A stretch of 64,000 nucleotides of DNA from Paenibacillus thalictri. GTDB lineage: Bacteria; Bacillota; Bacilli; Paenibacillales; NBRC-103111. The notes below the pieces were generated by a model. It saw only the letters and a list, made by a program, of their open reading frames with translations. It was not told the origin of the DNA and did no database searches. The stretch is taken from positions 124,001 through 188,000 of the forward strand of contig NZ_SIRE01000019.1 of the NCBI RefSeq assembly GCF_004307995.1. Direction: 5' to 3'. Shown here one piece after another: positions 52,611 to 61,410 of this stretch; within the stretch, counting starts at the first letter, position 1; every line of letters starts with the position of its first letter. The position numbers and the translations under genes are program-made.

Positions 52611-53978
52611 CTACTTGTTAAGTTCCTTTATTTTCTGCGCTTTCTCTTCGACTTTTTTAATTGTTTTATCCAGATCCTGCTTTCCTAACAGATACAACTC
52701 CATCTCTTCGGTATAAGCCTGGACAATTTCGTTATAATAAGTCGGCGGCGCTTGCAGCTTGACCATTTTGGATACGCTCATCACGTTCTTAAACGACTCC
52801 GCGTCGATCATGTTTGGCTTAGGCGTAAGGCTGACGATTTTATCGATGTTTTTACCCACATCCTGCTTCTTCCATGCGTTAATAAATCTGCCTTGCACGC
52901 CAAACCCTTCCGTAGAGTAATATCTGATAAATTTATATGCCTCTTCTTTATGCTTGGAGCTGGCTGCTACGGCAAGATATTGCGTTTCCGACACGGGAGC
53001 GTAGTTTTCATCGCCTTTGTTCATCTTCGGGTACGGCGCAAAAGCGGTCGGGAATTTGGCCTCATACATATCGTATCCTCCGACCCGGCCGATCATATAT
53101 CCGCCAAGAATTTGCATGCTTGCTTTTGCGTTGAAATACGGCCATGCGTAATGAAGTTTTCGCGAGATAACATCCGAATACGGCATCGCGGATTTATCTC
53201 TCATTTGAGCATTGTATACGATTTCCAGAGACTTTCTGACACCGGGACTCGATACATTCAACTTGCCGTCTTCCGAGATCATCAAGCTGTTGGCTGGCTG
53301 ATTTCGCAGAGCGATGTTAAACGAAGGCTCCCAGTTGTGAAAATAGGTGCCGTATTGGTCATCGCCTGCGACCTTAGTCAATTTTTTGGAGTATTCCAAA
53401 AATTCATCAAATGTCCATTCCTTAGGTACAGGCAAACCTGCCTTAGCCAAGTGATCTTTGTTCAAGATTACCACATCGGGCATCCATGTACCAGGCAAAG
53501 CGTAATGAACGCCTTTGATGCTCGTATCGTTCGAATATTCGTCGTCGTATTTGACACCCTCTGCTTTTAAATAGGAGTCCAGAGGTTCCGCCATACCCAT
53601 GCCAACCCGCTGAGCATATGAAGTCGGATTGTTAAACATGATTACATCCAGCGTTTCGCCGGAAGCGGCCAATAAGTCCAGCTTTTTCAACGTTTCATAG
53701 GCGTCTTTTCCTTCCAGACGGATCGGCTCCACTTTAATGCCCGGATTTAATTTTTCAAACTCGCTGATCATCGGCTCAAGTCTTTCGTTTTTGGCGTCCC
53801 ACCACGTATGAAATTTAATCGTCACCGGCTTACCGGCTGCTTTCGGATCGGCTGCCGCGTTTGAATTGGCGCCGCCTTTCGAGTTAGCGCTTTCATTTTG
53901 ATTGCTGCAGGCCGACAATGCCAAAACGCAAACCAAAGCCGAACACAACACGGGTTTACCGATTTGACTTGCTTTCAT
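52611..53978 (-). CDS. Sugar-binding lipoprotein of a CUT1-type ABC transporter
   Basis: 455 residues with lipobox LALSACS (Cys24) and a Ser/Asn/Gly linker, then a type II periplasmic-binding fold (FHTWWDAKNERLEPMISEFE, KLNPGIKVEPIRL). It delivers a carbohydrate to the two permeases encoded at 55029-56774. The ATG at 53978 is chosen for the signal peptide. No ATPase gene is in the cluster; the shared MsmX-type ATPase used by such systems would be elsewhere. Confidence 0.92.
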   Translation of the reverse strand: MKASQIGKPVLCSALVCVLALSACSNQNESANSKGGANSNAAADPKAAGKPVTIKFHTWWDAKNERLEPMISEFEKLNPGIKVEPIRLEGKDAYETLKKLDLLAASGETLDVIMFNNPTSYAQRVGMGMAEPLDSYLKAEGVKYDDEYSNDTSIKGVHYALPGTWMPDVVILNKDHLAKAGLPVPKEWTFDEFLEYSKKLTKVAGDDQYGTYFHNWEPSFNIALRNQPANSLMISEDGKLNVSSPGVRKSLEIVYNAQMRDKSAMPYSDVISRKLHYAWPYFNAKASMQILGGYMIGRVGGYDMYEAKFPTAFAPYPKMNKGDENYAPVSETQYLAVAASSKHKEEAYKFIRYYSTEGFGVQGRFINAWKKQDVGKNIDKIVSLTPKPNMIDAESFKNVMSVSKMVKLQAPPTYYNEIVQAYTEEMELYLLGKQDLDKTIKKVEEKAQKIKELNK

Positions 53979-54159
53979 TTCTAATGCACCCCTCATCGTT
54001 TAGTTGTTTCTATTAGAGAATATCACAGCTTGTTTCATGAAATAATCGACAGATCTTACTTGTTATTATCTTATTTTTACATAGCATATCGGATAAATTA
54101 CGCCTGTACTTTAGCTGTCCGGGATCCGTTCCGACACGCTGACTCACGCCGATTCCGGA

Positions 54160-54969
54160 TTACAACCGGACCCTCACGGGTTGCCTCCTTCTAAAAAAAT
54201 ACCACTGTTTAAAGCCGATTTCTTTCAGTTTTGTCCTGACGTTCTCCCACTCGTCCCCCACCCGCGACGGTACGTGCGAATCCGATCCGAAACTGACCTT
54301 GACTCCGTAAAAGCAAGCTCTCTCCAGCATCTCGTCCGACGGATACCAGCCGCCGCAGTCTTTGCCTTTGCCCGAAGTGTTAATTTCGATGACTCCACTG
54401 CAATCGGCTATAACCTTTAAGGTCTGATCTACGACGGGAGTGTGGTATTCGGACAATTGCGGAAAATACCCTCTTAACGCGTCGATATGCCCAAGTATAT
54501 CAAACATGCGGCTTTTTGCGGACTGCTGGATTAAGGTAAAATACTCCTCCTTCTCCCGAATAATATCTTCTTCTTTTTGGAGGTTATCCCAACGCGATCT
54601 TTCGAATATGCCAACTCCTTTCACCATATGGACGGACCCGATAATATAATCAAAAGGATATTTCTGATATACCGCCCGGTAAAGCTCTTTGTGCTCCGGA
54701 AAAAAATCCGACTCCACTCCCAGAAGCACTTCGATTTTTCCGGCATACTCCTCCCGAAGCGCCAACACATCCTGAATATAAGACGGAAATTCGCTTTTGG
54801 CCATAGCAATGCCAGGTTTAAATTGATCTTCCTCGCTTGCAAAATATGGAGAGTGGTCGGATATTCCGATAACCCCAAGCCCGCCTTTGATTGCAGCCTC
54901 GATGTAATCGCGGATTGAACCTTCGGCGTGACCGCATCTAAAGTGATGTGTGTGCAAATCAAATTTCAT
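54160..54969 (-). CDS. PHP-domain phosphoesterase (histidinol-phosphatase-like)
   Basis: 269 residues. Metal-binding residues are in FDLHTHHFRCGH, GISDHS, VESDFFPEH, GSVHMV and FGSDSH. The group includes histidinol phosphate phosphatase (HisK), but its place between permeases and binding protein of a sugar transporter suggests a sugar-phosphate or phosphodiester substrate. GGGAGG precedes the ATG. Its 3' tail (FFRRRQPVRVRL) is basic and may be non-native. Confidence 0.85.
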   Translation of the reverse strand: MKFDLHTHHFRCGHAEGSIRDYIEAAIKGGLGVIGISDHSPYFASEEDQFKPGIAMAKSEFPSYIQDVLALREEYAGKIEVLLGVESDFFPEHKELYRAVYQKYPFDYIIGSVHMVKGVGIFERSRWDNLQKEEDIIREKEEYFTLIQQSAKSRMFDILGHIDALRGYFPQLSEYHTPVVDQTLKVIADCSGVIEINTSGKGKDCGGWYPSDEMLERACFYGVKVSFGSDSHVPSRVGDEWENVRTKLKEIGFKQWYFFRRRQPVRVRL

Positions 54970-55028
54970 AACATAACCTCCCGTTAACTCTGATTGATCT
55001 TCCTTGGAGCGATTTCTGCAAATGCCTC

Positions 55029-55862
55029 TTACCCTTTGATCCCGCCCGATGCGATGCCTTCAATGACTTGGCGTTGGCCGATTATAAAAATAATTAACAA
55101 CGGAATAATGGCGGAAACGGAGCCGGCCATAATTAAGGAATAATAAGTTCCCATTGAATCGGAAAATTTGGCCAGACCGATCTGTAAAGTCAATTTGTCT
55201 CCCGATCTAAGAAAAATAAGTGGATTTTGGTAATCATTCCATGTCCAAATAAAACGAAGAATGGCATAAGTAGCAATCGCCGGTTTCATTAACGGCAGCA
55301 ATATACGGGTAAAAATCGTAAAGTGGCCGGCGCCGTCCATTCTCGCAGCTTCCATAAACTCGTTGGAAATTCCCATAAAAAATTGCCGCAGCAAAAATGT
55401 CCCCAAAACGCTAAAGGAAGATAATAAAATCAGTCCGGTGTGCGTATCAAACAACCCGATCCATCTGTACATCAAAAATTGCGGAACCAACGTCGCTTGA
55501 TGCGGGATCATATACGTAGCGAGAACTAAAAGAAACAACGCATCTCTTCCTTTAAAAGGGATCTTTGCAAAACCATAAGCAGCCATGCTGGAGATCAGCG
55601 CAGACAATGCGGTGGTGGTTAAGGAAACTTTAATGGAGTTCCAGTAGTAGGTAGCAAAAGGATATCGCCCAAACCAGACTTCGGAATAATTTTCGACAAT
55701 ACGCCATGTTGACGGAATCCATTCGACGGGATAGTTAAACACTTCGGACTCAGGTTTAAATGAAGCGGATAACATCCAAACGAACGGAACAATCATAACG
55801 CTTCCAAATATCATCATCACGATGGTGGCAAGCGTTTTGACAATCGCTTCTTTTCTGCGCAA
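55029..55862 (-). CDS. CUT1-type ABC sugar permease, MalG-like
   Basis: 277 residues with six membrane helices and the EAA loop EAARMDGAGHFTIFTRILLPL. Starts at a TTG (55862) after GGGGGG. It pairs with the MalF-like gene 12 bases upstream. Confidence 0.92.
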   Translation of the reverse strand: MRRKEAIVKTLATIVMMIFGSVMIVPFVWMLSASFKPESEVFNYPVEWIPSTWRIVENYSEVWFGRYPFATYYWNSIKVSLTTTALSALISSMAAYGFAKIPFKGRDALFLLVLATYMIPHQATLVPQFLMYRWIGLFDTHTGLILLSSFSVLGTFLLRQFFMGISNEFMEAARMDGAGHFTIFTRILLPLMKPAIATYAILRFIWTWNDYQNPLIFLRSGDKLTLQIGLAKFSDSMGTYYSLIMAGSVSAIIPLLIIFIIGQRQVIEGIASGGIKG

Positions 55863-55874
55863 GACATGTCCCCC

Positions 55875-56774
55875 CTAGTAGTTAACCCATTTCTTCTGCA
55901 TCTTCCATTGCCCGACCGTAATTGCAAACAACAGAACAAATAAAAGCCATGCCATCGACGATGCGTAACCCATATTTAAATTAACAAACGCGGTTTTATA
56001 TAACTCGTAAACGATGATCGACGTAGACGAACTGGGTCCGCCCTGAGTCAGCACATTGATCATATCAAACGCTTTGAACGAAGAAATGATGCCTGTAATT
56101 AAAAGAAAAAACGAGGACGGGGAAGTGAGCGGCAGCGTGACATGCACAAATCGGCCCCAGGCGTTAGCGCCGTCAAGTTCGGCCGCCTCGTAATAATCTT
56201 TGGAAATCGCCTGCAATCCGGCCATAAAAATGATCAGGTTAAAGCCGATATTGATCCACACCACAATCATCATGACAGACGGCAGCGCGAAATGAATATC
56301 CGCCAGCCACAACGGCGGGTCGCTGATCCCGATCGAACGAAGGACGTGATTGACAGGCCCAAGCGAAGGCTGAAACAACAACATCCAGATCATTGAAACC
56401 GCAACAACGCTGGAAATGTACGGGAAGAAATAAATCACTTTAAAAAATGATTTAAAATAAACGTATTTGTTGATCATGATCGCCAAAAGCAACGAAATGG
56501 CCATACAGACAGGAACTTGCAGCAGAAAGATCAAGTTGTTCATCACCGACTTCTTGAACGTCGGATCACCGGCCAATCGGAAGTAATTGTCAAGTCCGAC
56601 AAATTTGATCGCTCCCGGTGAAAACCCTTTCAGGAAATTCCACTCCGTAAAGCTTAACAGCAAAGAAATCACGATGGGTATAACCGTCATAAACGTGACG
56701 CCAATGATCATTGGCCCGATAAATATATAACCTGCCAGATTGTTTTTCCAATTGCTTGCGTTAATTTCCATCAT
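55875..56774 (-). CDS. CUT1-type ABC sugar permease, MalF-like
   Basis: 299 residues with six helices; EAA loop EAAELDGANAWGRFVHVTLPL. The ATG at 56774 follows AAAGGGG, whose first bases are the stop codon of the unknown frame just upstream. First permease of the cluster; a clear promoter ahead of it was not found. Confidence 0.9.
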   Translation of the reverse strand: MMEINASNWKNNLAGYIFIGPMIIGVTFMTVIPIVISLLLSFTEWNFLKGFSPGAIKFVGLDNYFRLAGDPTFKKSVMNNLIFLLQVPVCMAISLLLAIMINKYVYFKSFFKVIYFFPYISSVVAVSMIWMLLFQPSLGPVNHVLRSIGISDPPLWLADIHFALPSVMMIVVWINIGFNLIIFMAGLQAISKDYYEAAELDGANAWGRFVHVTLPLTSPSSFFLLITGIISSFKAFDMINVLTQGGPSSSTSIIVYELYKTAFVNLNMGYASSMAWLLFVLLFAITVGQWKMQKKWVNY

Positions 56775-56785
56775 TGTTAACCCCT

Positions 56786-57298
56786 TTACATCCAGTTGAA
56801 CGCGAGTACTGTTTTTTTCCATCCGCGATGTTCGGCCGTTTCTCTCATGGCGGCTGTAAATTGCCGAACACGGCAACTTTTGCCTCCCCGAGATTGTCGA
56901 CCAAACGGCTTACTGCTTAGCAAGATACCGAACATAACTCCGCAAGCGCGGCAATATCGTCGGGGGACATCTTCCGGCACCGCGACAACGCATTGTTCCG
57001 GCAGCACAATACGGTGTTGTGCAAGTCCATCTTTACCGCTGCTAAGAAATGATCCCCGCTCAATAATTGTCCCCCCGGTCCCCGTTTTGTAAATGTGCGG
57101 ACCGGCTCTCCACGATGGTGCCGTCGCTCTCATGCATAAGAGCCATAGCAGCTTGCGGGCAAGCACCTCCGCTCTGCGCTGACCGGTAAAATACCGCAAA
57201 TCCGCATGATAAATACTCCCGATATAAGGTTCGACCACAATGTCCCCATTCCCAAGCTCATGAACCAACGATACTTCTTTGACTTCCCCTGGCAGCAA
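56786..57298 (-). CDS. Unrecognised frame, possibly a degraded gene end
   Basis: 170 codons from a TTG with AGGAG eight bases upstream. The first 50 (LLPGEVKEVSLVHELGNGDI, then IYHADLRYFTG) look like ordinary coding sequence and recall the C-terminal beta-domain of some glycosidases. The rest is rich in Arg, Cys and Pro and does not resemble a known fold. It ends 11 bases before the permease start and supplies its ribosome site. Either a diverged small protein or the 3' remnant of a lost gene; I cannot tell. Confidence 0.35.
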   Translation of the reverse strand: MLPGEVKEVSLVHELGNGDIVVEPYIGSIYHADLRYFTGQRRAEVLARKLLWLLCMRATAPSWRAGPHIYKTGTGGTIIERGSFLSSGKDGLAQHRIVLPEQCVVAVPEDVPRRYCRACGVMFGILLSSKPFGRQSRGGKSCRVRQFTAAMRETAEHRGWKKTVLAFNWM

Positions 57299-57696
57299 AC
57301 GCAATGCTCCTGACTGGATCTACGTGCTGGAAGCAAACTGCATGGACACCTTACCTCATCTCCTTTTTCGGCCTGCGGCTTGACGGAAATAATGACAAAG
57401 GATATATTTTATCCCTGAATCTCATTATAGATAACGGCGATCCTGCGAATAATGGCTATTGCTTACTACTTATAGTCTATTTTTGACATTATGCGCAGCA
57501 CAAAAATCCGTCATAGACGGAGAATCCCCTTAGCATAGAGAAGATAGGTTTGGTCATAGAAGATGAGACGAATCCCGCCATAGGCGGAGGAAGTAGATTT
57601 ATGGCGGGGGATAAGCATTTATGCTCATTCAATCTTTATGCGCGATGTTATCTGTGGTAATATAAAAGTGCAGTTTAACACAAAGGATGCGGTATT
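57299..57696. other. Gene-free stretch with spaced CATAG motifs
   Basis: No gene longer than a few dozen codons was seen. CATAG occurs at 57512, 57534, 57555 and 57579 (steps of 22, 21 and 24), each followed by purine-rich bases such as ACGGAGAA or GCGGAGGA. The end of the stretch carries an A/T-rich -10-like TAATATAAA (57658-57666) ahead of the small gene. Confidence 0.4.
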
Positions 57697-57843
57697 ATGG
57701 TTTTATTATTTCTTTTTCTTTCCGCCCTTTCTGTATATCTTTGCTACCGGTGCTACGAAACGGTACAAGTAGCATTATTTTTACTTGGCTTCTACTCGTG
57801 TATCTTTTGGCTCATCTTTGCCGCTAAATGGATAACCGGATAA
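57697..57843 (+). CDS. 48-residue predicted two-helix membrane protein
   Basis: The plus strand encodes MVLLFLFLSALSVYLCYRCY and a second hydrophobic stretch VALFLLGFYSCIFWLIFAAK, ending WITG. AAAGGA lies nine bases before the ATG, and a strong hairpin follows the stop by 18 bases, so it has the parts of a real gene. The two predicted helices are linked by a short polar turn (CYRCYETVQ). Function unknown; small proteins of this type often sit in the membrane or affect a neighbouring transporter. Confidence 0.6.
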   Translation: MVLLFLFLSALSVYLCYRCYETVQVALFLLGFYSCIFWLIFAAKWITG

Positions 57844-57861
57844 CTTTAAGCATGAGCACGC

Positions 57862-57894
57862 AAAAGGCACCGTCGACATGGGACGGTGCCTTTT
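57862..57894. terminator. Bidirectional terminator between the small gene and the sulfatase
   Basis: AAAAGGCACCGTC and GACGGTGCCTTTT form a 13-pair stem with a short loop. Confidence 0.85.
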
Positions 57895-57922
57895 CATATA
57901 CACGATGATACGCGATGTGAAC

Positions 57923-59359
57923 TTATTTCACAACCGGCAGCTGTCGTGCCGCCTCAGGCACCGGCCACCGCTCAGGCTCGGGAACGTCGACGGCTCTGCC
58001 CCATTTGGCAAGCAGATCATGATGTTCTCTTTTTTCTTGGTATTTCTCGACGATCGCCGGGATATCCCAAGACTGATTTAAATATGCTTGGAAGCGATCG
58101 GCAATATCCGCTCTGGACAAAATCAGATTGCTGGTTTCGTGCGGATCTTTCCCGATATGAAACAATTGGCTGTGCGCCTCATGAATGGCATAGGCCATAT
58201 ATTTCCAAGCCCCTTGGCGCAGCATACGGCCGGGAATCGGCTGCCCATCCAGTGTATAAATAAATTCACTGATGACCATTCTTTCTTCGTCTTCCGCTTG
58301 CTCTCCGGTCAGCATCCCCTTTAAGCTCTTGCCGTCCGGCCTCGGCGGCGTTTCCGATTGAGCGAAATCACATAAGGTCGGGCCTATATCCAAGATGCTG
58401 ACAGCTTGCTCGACGGTTTTGCCGGCAGCGACGGTATCCCCTGCAAACAGCAGCGGAATTTTCGCCGACCCTTCGTAAAAGGTGCTTTTCCCGATAAGAC
58501 CGTGTTCTCCCGCTTGCTCGCCATGGTCCGACATGTACGCAAACACGCCCTGCCGGCCGCTGCGCTGCAGATAAGCGTTCCAAGCCTCACGCACTTCGCC
58601 GACCTGCCGGTCGACGTTTTCGATCATGCCGTAATAGGCGGCTCGCAGTTGGATCAGGATATCCTCCGTTAATCCGTCATTCCTCATCCCCGACAAAATC
58701 GGATGATGATCCGGATACCGATAAGTTTCCGGAATATCGACGATTGCCTTATAATACGAATAAAGCTCCGGCGGGGCCACAAACGTATGGTGCGGGCCAT
58801 AGGTGCCCACAACGATGCATTGCGGCTTTTCATGGTCGTTATTTAAATATTCCAATGCCGCTTGGATGACCGCTTTATCGTATTCCAGCACAGGCGAAGT
58901 TCCGCCGCCGATGATTTTCAAAGCCTGATTGGCCATCGTCCCGACATAAGGCCCCAAATCACTGCGTGCAGCGCCGTATCTTCCCCAAAATAACGGGGTC
59001 AGTTCCCCCATAATACGTTTGGTAAACCCGTGCCGCTGATCCTCCCCCAGAAAATGCATACGGCCGCACAGCACCGTCTCATATCCTGCGGCCGCAATGC
59101 CATGCAGAAAGGTCGTTTGGTCGCAGCCGACCGCACCTTCGTTGGTGTATACTCCCGTTTTTTCCGGCAGCTGACCGGTCAGCATGGCCACTCTGGAAGC
59201 AACGCAGATCGGCGCAGCCGTATAGGCCGCGTTCATCACCGTCCCTTCCTCCGCCAATCGATCCAAATGGGGCGTGCGGACAAGCGGATGTCCCGCAAAT
59301 CCGGTGTAATTCGCGTGATGCTGGTCGCTTAGAAACAAAAAAATATCGGGTCTGCACAT
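57923..59359 (-). CDS. Sulfatase (choline-sulfatase/arylsulfatase-like)
   Basis: 478 residues. Metal ligands in FLFLSDQHHANYTG, maturation motif CVASR (C-x-A-x-R, Cys52), YMSDHGEQAGEHGL for the second metal pair. No signal peptide, so a cytoplasmic enzyme acting on imported sulfated compounds. GGAGGAAGCGGCAT precedes the ATG. It is tandem with and 27 bases after the LplC-type permease gene, so transport and sulfate removal are likely linked. Confidence 0.9.
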   Translation of the reverse strand: MCRPDIFLFLSDQHHANYTGFAGHPLVRTPHLDRLAEEGTVMNAAYTAAPICVASRVAMLTGQLPEKTGVYTNEGAVGCDQTTFLHGIAAAGYETVLCGRMHFLGEDQRHGFTKRIMGELTPLFWGRYGAARSDLGPYVGTMANQALKIIGGGTSPVLEYDKAVIQAALEYLNNDHEKPQCIVVGTYGPHHTFVAPPELYSYYKAIVDIPETYRYPDHHPILSGMRNDGLTEDILIQLRAAYYGMIENVDRQVGEVREAWNAYLQRSGRQGVFAYMSDHGEQAGEHGLIGKSTFYEGSAKIPLLFAGDTVAAGKTVEQAVSILDIGPTLCDFAQSETPPRPDGKSLKGMLTGEQAEDEERMVISEFIYTLDGQPIPGRMLRQGAWKYMAYAIHEAHSQLFHIGKDPHETSNLILSRADIADRFQAYLNQSWDIPAIVEKYQEKREHHDLLAKWGRAVDVPEPERWPVPEAARQLPVVK

Positions 59360-59386
59360 ATGCCGCTTCCTCCTATCGTTTGAATA

Positions 59387-60256
59387 TCAGCCTTTAACCG
59401 AACCTAACATCATACCTTTGTTGAAATATTTCTGCAAAAACGGATAAACGACAAGCAGCGGAAGCGCGGTGATGATAACAGCCGCCATCTTTACGGCCGG
59501 CGTATAACGGAAACCTCCCGAATCCGTCTCCATCGCCGTGGAATTTTCCATCAGCATTTGACGCAAATAAACCTGCAGCGGCCAATCGGCCGAATCGTTC
59601 AAGAACAAGATCGCAAAGAAATACGTGTTCCAATTAAAAACGGCATAAAATAAAGTGAAGGTGGCAATCGACGGCATCGACAACGGAAGGACGATGCGCC
59701 ATAACAATCTCCATTCGGAGCATCCATCGATGCGCGCCGCTTCTTCCAGCTCGGACGGAATCGACTGAAAAAAACTTCTCATCACGATCAGGTTAAAAGG
59801 AGCGATTGCCGTGTTGAGGTACAAAGCCCAATAGCTGTTGATGAGTCCCAGCTCTTTGACTACAAGATAGGTTGGAATCATCCCCCCGGCAAAAATCATC
59901 GTAAACAAGACCAGGAAATTCAGCACCCGCCGTCCCTTAAGCCAGCTTTTGGACAAGCCGTAAGCCATCAGGCTGGTGAGCGTAATGTTAATCGCTGTAC
60001 CGACAACCGTAATCGTCACGGCATTGCCGAAAGCTTGGGTAAAATTCCGGTTACTTAATAAATATCCGTAAGCCTCCGCCGTCCATTCCTTAGGGATTAA
60101 AAAAAATCCGCGGCTGACAAATTCGTGCTCGGTTGCAAAGGAACTTGCAACAACGTAGATGAATGGAGCGAGAATACACAGCAAAGCGATCAGCAGCACG
60201 CCGTATAGGATCGATATAAACAGCGGATCTTTCCCTCGCGAATCAAACGTGTTCAT
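59387..60256 (-). CDS. LplC-type carbohydrate ABC permease
   Basis: 289 residues, six membrane helices; EAA loop EAARIDGCSEWRLLWRIVLPL. The C-terminus FLQKYFNKGMMLGSVKG is typical of the LplC/YtcP group. ATG at 60256 after GGGGGTTTACTGAC; gap of one base to the previous gene. It would work with a binding lipoprotein and an ATPase not found here. Confidence 0.9.
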   Translation of the reverse strand: MNTFDSRGKDPLFISILYGVLLIALLCILAPFIYVVASSFATEHEFVSRGFFLIPKEWTAEAYGYLLSNRNFTQAFGNAVTITVVGTAINITLTSLMAYGLSKSWLKGRRVLNFLVLFTMIFAGGMIPTYLVVKELGLINSYWALYLNTAIAPFNLIVMRSFFQSIPSELEEAARIDGCSEWRLLWRIVLPLSMPSIATFTLFYAVFNWNTYFFAILFLNDSADWPLQVYLRQMLMENSTAMETDSGGFRYTPAVKMAAVIITALPLLVVYPFLQKYFNKGMMLGSVKG

Positions 60257-60257
60257 G

Positions 60258-61214
60258 TCAGTAAACCCCCTCTTCTCCGGTTTTTTTGGACCATCGATTC
60301 GCAATCATGATCAGTACCAACCCGATCACCGATTTAAACAGCCCCACCGCCGTCGTATAGCTGAATTCTCCTTGCAGCACGCCGGTGCGGTACACATACG
60401 TATCGAACACGTCGGAGACGGACAAATTCAAGGAGTTTTGCAGCAAATAAATATGCTCGAACCCGATATCCATCACATGACCGAGCCGCAGTATAAATAA
60501 AATAATGATCGTTGATCTCAGCGCCGGCAGCGTAACGTGCCACATTTGCTTCCAGCGGTTTGCCCCGTCGACGACGGCCGCCTCATATAACGTAGGGTCC
60601 ACGGAAGCCAGCGCCGCAAGGAAAATCACCGCGTTCCAGCCCGCTTCTTTCCATACATTTTGAAGCACATACAAGATGCGGAAATAGTCCGGATCGGTCA
60701 TGATCTCAAGCCGGGCCAATCCCGAACTGGCCAGCGCCTTATTGACCGCCCCCTCCTGCGTCGCGAACAAAACGATCGTAATGCCGACGACAACGACCCA
60801 CGACAGGAAATGCGGCATGTAAATCGCGGTTTGGACGAATTTTTTGAACCACTGCATCCGCACTTCATTTAAGACAACGGCAATCAGAATCGGCGCCGGA
60901 AAAAATAAAAATAAATTCAATGCGCTTAAAATTAACGTGTTGCCGAGCAAGCTCCAAAAATCCGCTTCCCCAAACAACCTCTCAAAGTGAGCGAAGCCCA
61001 CCCACTCGCTGCCGGTAATTCCGGCAAACGGATTATAATCCTGAAATGCAATAACGATGCCGCCCATCGGCAAATAACGGAAGATGAGAAAAAACAGCAA
61101 TCCCGGTATAACCATCACATATAACGGAAACCCTCGCTTCCATTCTTTCCATGCGCTTTTTTGCAACGCCCCCGTTGGTGCCGCCGCAACTTGAACTACG
61201 GACTCCTGCTGCAC
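60258..61214 (-). CDS. LplB-type carbohydrate ABC permease
   Basis: 318 residues with six helices and EAA loop EAAVVDGANRWKQMWHVTLPA. The RYLPMGGIVIAFQDYNPFAGI segment marks the LplB/YteP group. I chose the GTG at 61214 with GGAGGGG six bases upstream over the ATG at 61247, which has only a poor site. No binding-protein gene lies upstream or downstream, which is unusual for this family. Confidence 0.88.
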   Translation of the reverse strand: MQQESVVQVAAAPTGALQKSAWKEWKRGFPLYVMVIPGLLFFLIFRYLPMGGIVIAFQDYNPFAGITGSEWVGFAHFERLFGEADFWSLLGNTLILSALNLFLFFPAPILIAVVLNEVRMQWFKKFVQTAIYMPHFLSWVVVVGITIVLFATQEGAVNKALASSGLARLEIMTDPDYFRILYVLQNVWKEAGWNAVIFLAALASVDPTLYEAAVVDGANRWKQMWHVTLPALRSTIIILFILRLGHVMDIGFEHIYLLQNSLNLSVSDVFDTYVYRTGVLQGEFSYTTAVGLFKSVIGLVLIMIANRWSKKTGEEGVY

Positions 61215-61361
61215 GTTTAACCCCTCCTGCAAATCCTTATTTGACATGGTTTTATCTTAAGGGCATCACTCCCCATTGTCGTTACACAATCGTCTGATTT
61301 CCTATACTGGGTTTGTACGGTTATTCAACTGCAAAAAAGGTGAACTATTCTCCGACAAACG

Positions 61362-61385
61362 GAAAAAGGACGAGCAAGCTCGTCC
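61362..61385 (-). terminator. Terminator after the flavin oxidoreductase gene
   Basis: Minus strand GGACGAGC/GCTCGTCC stem with a two-base loop and five T. The remaining sequence up to the LplB start shows nothing else. Confidence 0.8.
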
Positions 61386-61410
61386 GACTCATTGTATGGC
61401 GACTATGTTC

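Noticed and set aside
57480-57640. CRISPR-like array from the spaced CATAG motifs
   Set aside because: Repeats are only five conserved bases with no fixed-length spacers, and there are no cas genes.
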